From the NCBI GenBank assembly GCA_027069385.1, contig JALXER010000174.1, positions 1-6,104 on the forward strand: DNA of 6,104 nucleotides. The letters run 5' to 3'. Below are positions 1-5,632 of the stretch, piece by piece. The position numbers and the translations under genes were made by a program. Under the pieces are notes generated by a model, which did not search any database, was not told the origin of the DNA, and saw only the letters and a program-made list of their open reading frames with translations. Origin of the DNA: Paracoccaceae bacterium (GTDB lineage: Bacteria; Pseudomonadota; Alphaproteobacteria; Rhodobacterales; Rhodobacteraceae). Position 1 is the stretch's first letter. Each line of letters starts with the position of its first letter.

Positions 1-225
1 CGCGATGATATCGTTGACTTTTACGCCTTCGGTCCCTTCGGGAACCACGATCTTGCCGATGGTGCCTTCATCGACCGCCTCGAATTCCATGGTGGCCTTG
101 TCGGTTTCGATTTCGGCCAGAATATCTCCGGATTTGACCTCGTCACCCTCGGCCACCAGCCATTTCGCCAGCGTGCCTTCTTCCATGGTGGGGGACAGGG
201 CGGGCATCAGAATGTTGGTCGCCAT
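1..225 (-). CDS. pdhB: Lipoyl-domain subunit of pyruvate dehydrogenase, probably E1 beta (5' part only)
   Basis: Only the first 75 codons are in the window; the gene runs off the left edge. The visible protein is an almost complete biotinyl/lipoyl domain: it opens MATNILMPALSPTMEEGTL and carries the lipoylation motif ETDKAT at residues 40-45, with K43 as the expected lipoylated lysine. The domain swings acyl groups between active sites of the pyruvate dehydrogenase complex. In alphaproteobacteria both E1 beta (PdhB) and E2 (PdhC) can begin this way. I choose E1 beta because the gene directly follows pdhA and the usual order is pdhA-pdhB-pdhC; the E1 beta catalytic domain itself is not visible. 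The ATG shares its A with the pdhA stop codon (TAATG), and a GGAGG ribosome site lies just upstream inside the pdhA end, so translation of the two is probably coupled. Confidence 0.8.
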   Translation of the reverse strand, partial: MATNILMPALSPTMEEGTLAKWLVAEGDEVKSGDILAEIETDKATMEFEAVDEGTIGKIVVPEGTEGVKVNDIIA

Positions 226-1223
226 TAGTTTGCCTCCGCATAGATATCGGTCCAGAGTTCGGACGGGTCGGGTTCGGGGCTTGCCGTGGCGAAATCCGCC
301 GCCTCGGAAACCGTGGATTTGATGTCCTTGTCGATGGCTTTCAACTCATCTTCGGAAACATGTTTACCGTTCAACAATATTTCACGGACATGGTCGATCG
401 GGTCGCGTTCCTCGCGCACTTTTTGCACTTCGTCGCGGGTCCGGTACTTGGCCGGGTCGGACATAGAGTGGCCACGATAGCGATAGGTGTTCATTTCAAG
501 GATATACGGGCCTTTTCCATCGCGGCAATGGGCAACAGCGCGCTGGCCTGCCTGTTTGACCGCCTGCACATCCATGCCGTCCACGGCTTCGCCGTCGATG
601 CCGAACGCGGCCCCGCGTGTATATAGTTCAGGGGTAGACGACCCGCGTTGCAAGCTGGTGCCCATGGCGTATTTGTTGTTTTCAATGACGAAAACCACCG
701 GTAATTCCCACAGGCTGGCCATATTGAAGGTCTCGTAAACCTGACCCTGATTGGCGGCCCCGTCACCAAAATAGGCAAAAGCTACGTTGTCGTTGCCCCG
801 ATACCGGTTGGCAAAGGCCAGACCGGCACCCAGCGGCACCTGCGCGCCAACGATCCCGTTGCCGCCGTAAAAGTTTTTCTCTTTGGAAAACATATGCATA
901 GAGCCGCCTTTGCCGTGCGAATACCCGCCAATCCGCCCCGTCAGTTCGGCCATAACGCCGTTCGGATCCATGCCGCAGGCCAGCATATGGCCGTGGTCAC
1001 GATACGAGGTAATGCGCTGGTCTCCGTCCTTGGCGCAGGCTTCCAGCCCGACGACGATGGCTTCTTGCCCGATATAGAGGTGGCAAAACCCGCCAATCAG
1101 CCCCATCCCGTACAATTGTCCGGCCTTTTCCTCGAACCGGCGGATCAACAGCATTTCGCGGTAAAACCCGAGCAGTTCCTCTTTGTTGACATTGGATTTT
1201 TTGGGCTTTTTGGCTGCAGCCAT
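225..1223 (-). CDS. pdhA: Pyruvate dehydrogenase E1 component, alpha subunit
   Basis: This 332-residue protein has the full usual length of a bacterial E1 alpha subunit. With E1 beta it forms the thiamine-diphosphate enzyme that decarboxylates pyruvate and transfers the acetyl group to lipoyl arms, feeding acetyl-CoA to the TCA cycle. The thiamine-diphosphate/metal motif runs from GDG at residues 153-155 to ENN at 181-183. Other family hallmarks are HGKGGSMH at 103-110 and the loop YRYRGHSMSD at 247-256, which in mitochondrial homologues holds regulatory serines; regulation by phosphorylation here is not implied. The first ten residues are rich in Lys and Ala and precede the conserved fold. 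The ATG start is supported by GAGGGG six bases upstream. Transcription probably starts at its own promoter in the gap after ftsB, and the downstream lipoyl subunit is co-transcribed. Confidence 0.96.
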   Translation of the reverse strand: MAAAKKPKKSNVNKEELLGFYREMLLIRRFEEKAGQLYGMGLIGGFCHLYIGQEAIVVGLEACAKDGDQRITSYRDHGHMLACGMDPNGVMAELTGRIGGYSHGKGGSMHMFSKEKNFYGGNGIVGAQVPLGAGLAFANRYRGNDNVAFAYFGDGAANQGQVYETFNMASLWELPVVFVIENNKYAMGTSLQRGSSTPELYTRGAAFGIDGEAVDGMDVQAVKQAGQRAVAHCRDGKGPYILEMNTYRYRGHSMSDPAKYRTRDEVQKVREERDPIDHVREILLNGKHVSEDELKAIDKDIKSTVSEAADFATASPEPDPSELWTDIYAEAN

Positions 1224-1260
1224 GGCGATCCCCTCGGGTAAAGGTTTAACGGTGAACTAC

Positions 1261-1290
1261 AGTATACAATGGAATACGCAGTTTACGCAA
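1261..1290 (-). promoter_or_regulatory. Candidate sigma70-type promoter of pdhA
   Basis: On the minus strand a TTGCGT box (1285-1290) and a TATACT box (1261-1266) are separated by 18 bp. The second differs from the consensus -10 in one base. Transcription would begin near 1254, giving a leader of about 30 bases before the pdhA ATG. The -35 box overlaps a direct repeat, TGCGTA at 1284-1289 and again at 1275-1280, which could bind a regulator. The match is by eye only. Confidence 0.55.
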
Positions 1291-1307
1291 CGTTAAAAAA
1301 CCAAAGC

Positions 1308-1610
1308 CTAGCGGATGATGATTTCGTCACCACGGATATAGCCCAGCACCTTGCGGGCCTGCTGGTCGAGCAGGTCGAGGTCAAGAAACCCGTCGGACAT
1401 CCGGTGGGCGCGATTCTGGATGCGCGCCCGTGCCGCCTGCAATTCGGCCAATTCGTCCTGCAATTGCGCCTCTTTCTGCTCGACCTCGAACAGGGCGAGC
1501 ATGCCAAACGGCCCTTGTACGGCGGTAAAGGTAAAATAGCCGACCAGTGCGATGCTCAGGGCGGAAACCCCGTAGCCCATCCAGCTTTGTTTCTTTTTAC
1601 CTGTTTCCAT
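1308..1610 (-). CDS. ftsB: FtsB/DivIC-family septum formation initiator protein
   Basis: This is a small bitopic membrane protein of the FtsB/DivIC family, which with FtsL and FtsQ scaffolds the septal division complex and helps activate septal peptidoglycan synthesis. From the ATG at 1610 it has 100 residues: a short Lys-rich cytoplasmic tail, one membrane segment (about residues 12-32, ending in YFTFTAVQG), a heptad-like Glu/Gln/Leu/Ala-rich coiled coil (about 41-70), and the family-typical end LDLLDQQARKVLGYIRGDEI. An in-frame GTG at 1622 would add four residues. I prefer the ATG because the GTG sits three bases from the foot of a strong hairpin and the N-terminus then resembles family length, but neither start has a good ribosome site. 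It lies between pgk and pdhA; an ftsB-type gene next to pdhA is common in alphaproteobacteria. Exact orthology with E. coli FtsB is not certain. Confidence 0.85.
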   Translation of the reverse strand: METGKKKQSWMGYGVSALSIALVGYFTFTAVQGPFGMLALFEVEQKEAQLQDELAELQAARARIQNRAHRMSDGFLDLDLLDQQARKVLGYIRGDEIIIR

Positions 1611-1624
1611 GACACCAATCACAT

Positions 1625-1652
1625 TTCGTTTACCCCGTCGGGGATAAACGAA
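1625..1652. repeat. Strong inverted repeat (hairpin) just upstream of ftsB
   Basis: The arms TTCGTTTA (1625-1632) and TAAACGAA (1645-1652) match perfectly. Inside them CCCC (1633-1636) pairs with GGGG (1640-1643) around a three-base loop, with A1644 as the only bulge, giving 12 pairs. No T-run follows on either strand, so it does not look like a classical intrinsic terminator. It lies in the leader of ftsB, three bases before the alternative GTG start. It could be an mRNA-stabilising or translation-controlling hairpin, or a DNA operator. Confidence 0.75.
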
Positions 1653-1717
1653 TCATGGCATAAGTGATTCGGTTTGTGAATCCCCAAAAGCAAAAAAGAT
1701 CGGGAATCGTGCGAATC
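1650..1717. promoter_or_regulatory. Cluster of five GANTC (CcrM-type) methylation sites
   Basis: GANTC occurs at 1650-1654, 1666-1670, 1678-1682, 1704-1708 and 1713-1717, five sites in 68 bp between the end of pgk and the start of ftsB. Elsewhere in the window I find by eye only scattered single sites. GANTC is the target of CcrM, the cell-cycle adenine methyltransferase of alphaproteobacteria, and such sites are known in promoters of cell-cycle and division genes. The sites are seen directly; methylation-dependent control of ftsB is inference. Confidence 0.6.
1652..1680 (-). promoter_or_regulatory. Candidate promoter of ftsB overlapped by GANTC sites
   Basis: On the minus strand TTCACA (1675-1680, one mismatch to the -35 consensus) is followed after 17 bp by CATGAT (1652-1657, two mismatches to the -10 consensus). 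Transcription would begin near 1645. GANTC sites overlap the -35 box (1678-1682), the spacer (1666-1670) and the -10 box (1650-1654). This is a weak match on base composition alone and needs a transcript start to confirm it. Confidence 0.35.
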
Positions 1718-1726
1718 GGTGCGGGG

Positions 1727-2917
1727 TCAGCCGCCCAGCGCGGCGACACCGGGCAGGGTTTTACCCTCTAACCACTCCAGAAAGGCCCCGCCAGCGGTGG
1801 AAATATAGGTAAAATCCTTGGCCGCGCCGGAATTGTTGAGCGCCGCCACGGTATCGCCGCCACCGGCAACCGAGATCAGCTTGCCGGCTTTGGTCAGCTC
1901 GGCAGCCTTTAGCGCCGCCGCATCGGTGGCCGCGTTGAACGGTTCGATTTCGAAGGCGCCAAGCGGGCCGTTCCAGACCAGCGTTTTTGCGGCTGCGAAT
2001 ATGTCACCGACCTGTGCCACCGATTTCGGCCCCGCATCCAGAATCATCGCATTCCCAGGGCAGGCATCGGCGGCAACGGTTTCATTGTCGGCACCTGCCT
2101 TGAATTCGCGTGCAACCACCACATCGACCGGCAGGATCAATTCGCAATTGGCAGCACCGGCCCTGGCCAGAATGTCGCGCGCCGTATCCGCAAGGTCATG
2201 TTCGCAAAGCGATTTCCCCACATCGATCCCCTGCGCGGCCAGAAAGGTGTTGGCCATGCCGCCACCGATCACGATCTGGTCAACCTTTTCGATCAGATTG
2301 CCCAGCAAATCCAGCTTGGTAGAGACCTTGGCCCCACCCACAACCGCCACAACCGGATGTTGCGGCGTCGAAAGCGCGGTTTCCAGCGCGCCAAGCTCGG
2401 CCTGCATCAGGCGTCCGGCACAAGAGGGCAGCAGGCGGGCCAGCGCCTCGGTCGATGCATGGGCGCGATGCGAGACCGAAAACGCGTCATTGCAATAGAT
2501 ATCGCCCATCAGCGCCAGCGCCGCGGCAAATTTCGGGCCGTTGCGGGCCTCTCCGGGGTAGAAACGCACGTTTTCAAGCAGCAGCGTGGCCCCTTCGGGC
2601 AGGGTATTCACCGCACGCGCGGCGCGTTCGCCTATGGCCTTGTCGCAAAATTCCACCGGTGAGCCCAGCGCGTTTTCCAGCGCCTCGCGCAGGGGGGCGA
2701 GGCTTAGCTCGGGGACAACCTGACCCTTGGGCCGGCCGAAATGGGCCAGCAGCACCGGCTTGCCACCGGCGGCCAGAATGTCCTTGATGGTCGGAATGAT
2801 CCGCTGAATGCGCGTGTCATCGGTGACCTTTCCATCGGCTACCGGTACGTTGATATCCACCCGTGTCAGAACGGTTTTCCCGTTCAGGTCCATGTCGTCC
2901 AGAGTCTTCCAAGCCAT
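1727..2917 (-). CDS. pgk: Phosphoglycerate kinase
   Basis: This cytosolic glycolytic and gluconeogenic enzyme interconverts 1,3-bisphosphoglycerate plus ADP with 3-phosphoglycerate plus ATP. The 396 residues match the full bacterial length. Substrate-side motifs of the N-terminal domain are visible: RVDINVP at residues 19-25, HFGRPKG at 59-65, ENVRFYPGE at 115-123 and NDAFSVSHRAHAS at 143-155. The nucleotide domain shows GGAKVSTK at 194-201, WNGPLGAFE at 315-323, the glycine loop GGGDT at 352-356 and STAGGAFLEWLEG at 373-385. The ATG is preceded by CGGGGAA a few bases upstream. The stop of the small membrane-protein gene is only 15 bases before this start, so pgk is probably transcribed from the tkt side. 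No glyceraldehyde-3-phosphate dehydrogenase gene lies beside it, although tkt-gap-pgk groupings are common in proteobacteria. Confidence 0.97.
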   Translation of the reverse strand: MAWKTLDDMDLNGKTVLTRVDINVPVADGKVTDDTRIQRIIPTIKDILAAGGKPVLLAHFGRPKGQVVPELSLAPLREALENALGSPVEFCDKAIGERAARAVNTLPEGATLLLENVRFYPGEARNGPKFAAALALMGDIYCNDAFSVSHRAHASTEALARLLPSCAGRLMQAELGALETALSTPQHPVVAVVGGAKVSTKLDLLGNLIEKVDQIVIGGGMANTFLAAQGIDVGKSLCEHDLADTARDILARAGAANCELILPVDVVVAREFKAGADNETVAADACPGNAMILDAGPKSVAQVGDIFAAAKTLVWNGPLGAFEIEPFNAATDAAALKAAELTKAGKLISVAGGGDTVAALNNSGAAKDFTYISTAGGAFLEWLEGKTLPGVAALGG

Positions 2918-2932
2918 TTTATTCCCCGTGTT

Positions 2933-3076
2933 TTACCGCCAGATCGCCAGCGTTTCGATAATTTGCGTCAGTTGGTACAGCACAACCCGCGGCGCATCCC
3001 AGCCGAGATAGAAGTGGTCCAAAAGAAAGAACCCACAAATTAGCAGAGCGATGGCGATTGCCCAACGGTTGTTCAT
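2933..3076 (-). CDS. 47-residue single-pass membrane mini-protein of unknown function
   Basis: A short open frame fills the gap between tkt and pgk, with an ATG at 3076 and a TAA at 2933-2935. The product begins MNNRWAIAIALLICGFFLLD: a short basic tail, then a hydrophobic stretch at about residues 5-19 long enough to cross or enter the membrane. A polar/aromatic turn (DHFYLGWDAPR, 20-30) follows, then an amphipathic C-terminal helix ending in IETLAIWR. AGGT lies at a suitable distance before the ATG. The stop is 15 bases before pgk and the start 48 bases after tkt, so it fits an operon. I recall similar mini-proteins with an N-terminal membrane helix and a final 'aFWR'-like ending in Rhodobacterales near central carbon genes, but I cannot verify this. 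No function is claimed. Confidence 0.7.
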   Translation of the reverse strand: MNNRWAIAIALLICGFFLLDHFYLGWDAPRVVLYQLTQIIETLAIWR

Positions 3077-3090
3077 GTCGCACCTAAGCA

Positions 3091-3116
3091 TTCCCCCGAT
3101 CGCAGGACCGGGGGAA
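3091..3116 (-). terminator. Strong intercistronic hairpin after tkt (attenuator or 3'-end stabiliser)
   Basis: Nine bases past the tkt stop, TTCCCCCG pairs perfectly with CGGGGGAA. In RNA the stem extends inward by three pairs (G-U, U-A, C-G) to a CUGC tetraloop, 11 pairs in all. No U-run follows, so full intrinsic termination is unlikely. A partial terminator, or a block to 3' exonucleases that raises tkt message over the downstream genes, fits better. The mini-protein ATG lies 15 bases beyond the stem. Confidence 0.6.
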
Positions 3117-3124
3117 ATAAGGGG

Positions 3125-5173
3125 TTAAGAGGTTTTCAGCTTGGCCTCGTCCTGCTGGGCAAGCAAAGCATCGACCTGCGCCACCACCGCATCGGCGGTA
3201 ATGCCGAATTTCTGGTACAGCGCGTCAATCGGGGCCGAAGCGCCAAAGCTTTCCATGCCGATAAAGGCCGAATACTTGTTGCCCCGCTCGCCGGTCAGCC
3301 AGCGATCCCAGCCCATGCGCGCGCCGGCCTCTATGCCGACCCGCACCGCCTTGCCTGGCAGCACCTTGCGGCGGTAATCCTCTTCCTGGGCCTCGAACAG
3401 CTCCCAGCAGGGCATGGATACCACGCGGGTGCCGATGCCCTTTGCCTCCAACTCGGTGCGGGCCGCCATGGCGATTTCCACCTCCGAGCCACTAGCCATT
3501 AGGATAACCCGGCGTTCGTTTTCCTCGCGTGCCAGCACATAGGCCCCCTTAGACACCTGATTCTTGCGAATATGGTCGGTGCGCAGCGTGGGCAGGCCCT
3601 GACGGGTCAGCGCCAGCGCCGACGGGGTAGACGGGCTGGTGACCGCAATTTCCCATGCCTCGGCGGTTTCCACCGTGTCGGCGGGGCGGAATACGTTCAG
3701 GTTGGGGGTGGCGCGCATCATGGCCAGATGTTCCACCGGCTGGTGGGTCGGGCCGTCTTCGCCAAGGCCGATACTGTCATGGGTGAGCACATAGGTGACC
3801 GGCAGCCCCATCAGCGAGGATAGCCGCATCGCGCCGCGCATATAGTCGGAAAACACCATGAACGTGCCGCCATATGGCAGGCAACCGCCGTGCAGCGCCA
3901 GCCCGTTCATCGCTGCGGCCATGCCGTGTTCGCGAATGCCGTAATTGACATAGCGCCCGCGCCGGTTGCCCGGTTCGAACACGCCCATCCCCTCGGTCAG
4001 GGTATTGTTGGAGCCGGTCAGATCGGCCGAGCCGCCAATGGTTTCGGACAGCGCCTTATTGATCACGCCCAGCACCGCTTCGGAGGATTTGCGCGTCGCC
4101 ATTTTGGGCGCGTCTTGCGATATCTGTTCTTTGAAGCGGTTGATTTTGCCCGAAAAACCCTTGGGGCGTTCATTCGCGATGACGCGGGCAAACCGGTTTT
4201 GCAACCCTTCGGAGCCTTCGGCCAACCGGGCCTCCCACTCGGCGCGCGCGGTGGCACCGGCGGCACCGATTGCCTCCCACTCGGCCTTGATGTCTTTGGG
4301 GATGACAAACGCCTTGTGCGGCCAGTCATAGACCTCGCGCAGTTTGACGATTTCTTCCTCGCCCATCGGCGCGCCATGGGCGGCGCTGCTGTCTTGCTTG
4401 TTCGGAGACCCGAACCCGATATGGGTTTTGCAATCAACCAGCGAGGGTTTTCTGCTTTTGCGCGCAGCCGAGATCGCGGCATCGATCGAATCAGGGTCGT
4501 GCCCGTCACACTGGAACACGCTCCAGCCCGAGGCCTTGAACCGCCGCGCCTGATCGGTCAGGTCGGCATTTTCAACCGCGCCGTCAATGGTGATGCCGTT
4601 ATTGTCCCACAGTACAATCAGCTTGCCCAGCTTTTGCTTGCCCGCCAGACCGATTGCCTCCTGACTGATCCCCTCCATCAGGCAGCCGTCGCCCGCGATA
4701 ACATAGGTTGTATGATCCACCAGCTTTTTGCCAAACCGCGCCGCCATCGACGCCTCGCCCATGGCCATGCCAACCGAGGTGGCAATCCCTTGCCCTAACG
4801 GGCCGGTGGTTATCTCGATGCCCCCCGCATAGCCGTATTCGGGGTGTCCAGCGGTTTTGGCGCCGGGCTGACGGAAATTCCTGATTTCCTCGATGGTCAT
4901 ATCGGCATAACCGGTCAGGTGCAGCAGCCCGTATAGCAGCATAGAGCCATGCCCCGCCGACAGGATAAACCGGTCACGGTCGGCCCAGTCCGGCGCGCTC
5001 GCGTCGAATTTCAGGTGTTTTTCAAAAAGAACCGTGGCCACATCCGCCATACCCATCGGCATGCCCGGATGGCCCGAATTGGCCGCCTGAACCGCGTCAA
5101 TTGCCAGCATCCGCAATGCGGTTGCTTTTTTCCAGTGCTCGGGGTGTTTGGTTTTGAGATCAGTGAGTTCCAC
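3125..5173 (-). CDS. tkt: Transketolase
   Basis: Thiamine-diphosphate enzyme moving two-carbon units between sugar phosphates in the non-oxidative pentose phosphate pathway, and in the Calvin cycle where present. It acts as a cytosolic homodimer. At 682 residues it is close to the usual 660-680. Motifs in order: SGHPGMPMG at 33-41, TAGHPEYG at 107-114, the cofactor motif GDGCLMEG (161-168) through DNN (190-192), AAHGAP at 264-269, and the pyrimidine-domain segment YGIREHGM at 411-418 with catalytic E415. HDSIGLGEDGPTHQP (465-479) is the classical transketolase signature region. The start is GTG: a very good ribosome site, AAGGAAGGA (5180-5188), ends six bases before it, and the next in-frame ATG is at residue 22, inside the first conserved helix. 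It heads the tkt, mini-protein, pgk run and is divergent from the zapA operon. Confidence 0.97.
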   Translation of the reverse strand: MELTDLKTKHPEHWKKATALRMLAIDAVQAANSGHPGMPMGMADVATVLFEKHLKFDASAPDWADRDRFILSAGHGSMLLYGLLHLTGYADMTIEEIRNFRQPGAKTAGHPEYGYAGGIEITTGPLGQGIATSVGMAMGEASMAARFGKKLVDHTTYVIAGDGCLMEGISQEAIGLAGKQKLGKLIVLWDNNGITIDGAVENADLTDQARRFKASGWSVFQCDGHDPDSIDAAISAARKSRKPSLVDCKTHIGFGSPNKQDSSAAHGAPMGEEEIVKLREVYDWPHKAFVIPKDIKAEWEAIGAAGATARAEWEARLAEGSEGLQNRFARVIANERPKGFSGKINRFKEQISQDAPKMATRKSSEAVLGVINKALSETIGGSADLTGSNNTLTEGMGVFEPGNRRGRYVNYGIREHGMAAAMNGLALHGGCLPYGGTFMVFSDYMRGAMRLSSLMGLPVTYVLTHDSIGLGEDGPTHQPVEHLAMMRATPNLNVFRPADTVETAEAWEIAVTSPSTPSALALTRQGLPTLRTDHIRKNQVSKGAYVLAREENERRVILMASGSEVEIAMAARTELEAKGIGTRVVSMPCWELFEAQEEDYRRKVLPGKAVRVGIEAGARMGWDRWLTGERGNKYSAFIGMESFGASAPIDALYQKFGITADAVVAQVDALLAQQDEAKLKTS

Positions 5174-5193
5174 GGTGGATCCTTCCTTTGGGG

Positions 5194-5220
5194 GACCGAA
5201 ATGCTTTCGGTTGTTTTTGT
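5194..5220 (+). terminator. Terminator-like hairpin plus T-run, antisense, in the tkt leader
   Basis: ACCGAAA (5195-5201) pairs with TTTCGGT (5205-5211) around TGC, with a possible extra G-T pair (5194/5212). Read on the plus strand it is followed by TTGTTTTTGTT, the layout of a weak intrinsic terminator pointing towards the zapA operon. It could stop antisense transcription coming out of tkt. On the minus strand the same stem sits in the tkt 5' leader, just before the ribosome site. Confidence 0.45.
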
Positions 5221-5297
5221 TGACGTCTTTGTTGCAAGCAATGCTATAACGGTCAAGCGGTGTAAATGTGACAAGTCAGCAATAAAACGGGTATATT
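5220..5297 (+). promoter_or_regulatory. Divergent promoter region, plus-strand promoter candidates for the zapA operon
   Basis: The 203-bp gap between the divergent tkt and coiled-coil genes is AT-rich. Two plus-strand candidates are visible: TTGACG (5220-5225), 19 bp, TATAAC (5245-5250) with an upstream TGC giving an extended -10; and GTGACA (5268-5273), 18 bp, TATATT (5292-5297). The second would start near 5304, leaving a leader of about 70 bases. On the minus strand TTGTCA (5269-5274), 19 bp, TTATAG (5244-5249) is a weak tkt candidate using the same two boxes in reverse. All are matches by eye. Confidence 0.45.
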
Positions 5298-5365
5298 GTT
5301 GGTTATTTGGTTAAAAAGTGGCGAAACTATGCCCATAGCGATTCGCAAAAAGGACAGGTAAAGGG

Positions 5366-5380
5366 ATGCGCGGAAAATGA
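5366..5380 (+). other. Four-codon leader ORF (MRGK) overlapping the next start
   Basis: ATG CGC GGA AAA TGA sits directly before the coiled-coil gene, and its stop overlaps that gene's start as ATGA. AGGACAGG (5351-5358) stands seven bases before this first ATG, a better spacing than the real start has. It could be a translation-coupling minicistron or simply chance. Confidence 0.3.
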
Positions 5381-5631
5381 GCCAACTCGATACACTTGAA
5401 CAAACCATCAATTCGGCGATTGACCGGATAGAAAAATCGACGGCAGAACTGGCCGAAAAGGCTGCCAATCAGCCGGAACTGACCTTGCCGGCAACGCCGG
5501 ATCCGGAGCTTGCACTGGAAAACGAACGTCTGAAATCCGAACTGGCAGCCCTGACCGCCCGGCGCAAGGCCGATCTGGCCGAGCTGGACGAATTGCTGGC
5601 CCAGTTGAAACCGCTGATGGAGGAGGGCTGA
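5377..5631 (+). CDS. Small coiled-coil protein encoded upstream of zapA
   Basis: I do not recognise a named family. The 84-residue acidic protein has a helical N-terminal part (about 1-30, MSQLDTLEQTINSAIDRIEK), a Pro-containing linker (31-43, with LPATPDPE), and a second heptad-like helix (44-80, ELALENERLKSELAALT and following). There is no signal peptide or membrane segment, so it is cytoplasmic. Its stop is one base before the zapA start, and its last codons (EEG) supply the zapA ribosome site, so the two are translated together. Context and shape suggest a Z-ring accessory protein partnering ZapA, similar in role to ZapB, but that is inference from position and coiled-coil character only. 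The ATG at 5377 is chosen because the conserved-looking helix begins there; its own ribosome site is mediocre (AAGGG, 11 bases away). Confidence 0.85.
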   Translation: MSQLDTLEQTINSAIDRIEKSTAELAEKAANQPELTLPATPDPELALENERLKSELAALTARRKADLAELDELLAQLKPLMEEG

Positions 5632-5632
5632 C

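Noticed and set aside
1291..1310. T-run after the ftsB stop (minus strand) as an intrinsic terminator
   Set aside because: There are six T's but no stable stem precedes them, so termination is not supported.
1269..1667. 132-codon open frame on the plus strand opposite ftsB
   Set aside because: Runs across the pdhA promoter region and antisense to ftsB and its leader hairpin; no family features.
1690..1726. T-rich tract after pgk (minus strand) as a pgk terminator
   Set aside because: CTTTTTTG is present but the preceding bases are GATTC direct repeats rather than an inverted repeat; no convincing stem.
1818..2498. 226-codon open frame on the plus strand
   Set aside because: Antisense to pgk, with a low-complexity Ser/Ala/Pro-rich product and no ribosome site or family motif.
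3890..4798. 302-codon open frame on the plus strand
   Set aside because: It lies wholly antisense to tkt, whose motifs are unmistakable. The product is His/Arg/Gly/Ala-rich without a domain pattern, as expected for the reverse of a GC-rich gene.
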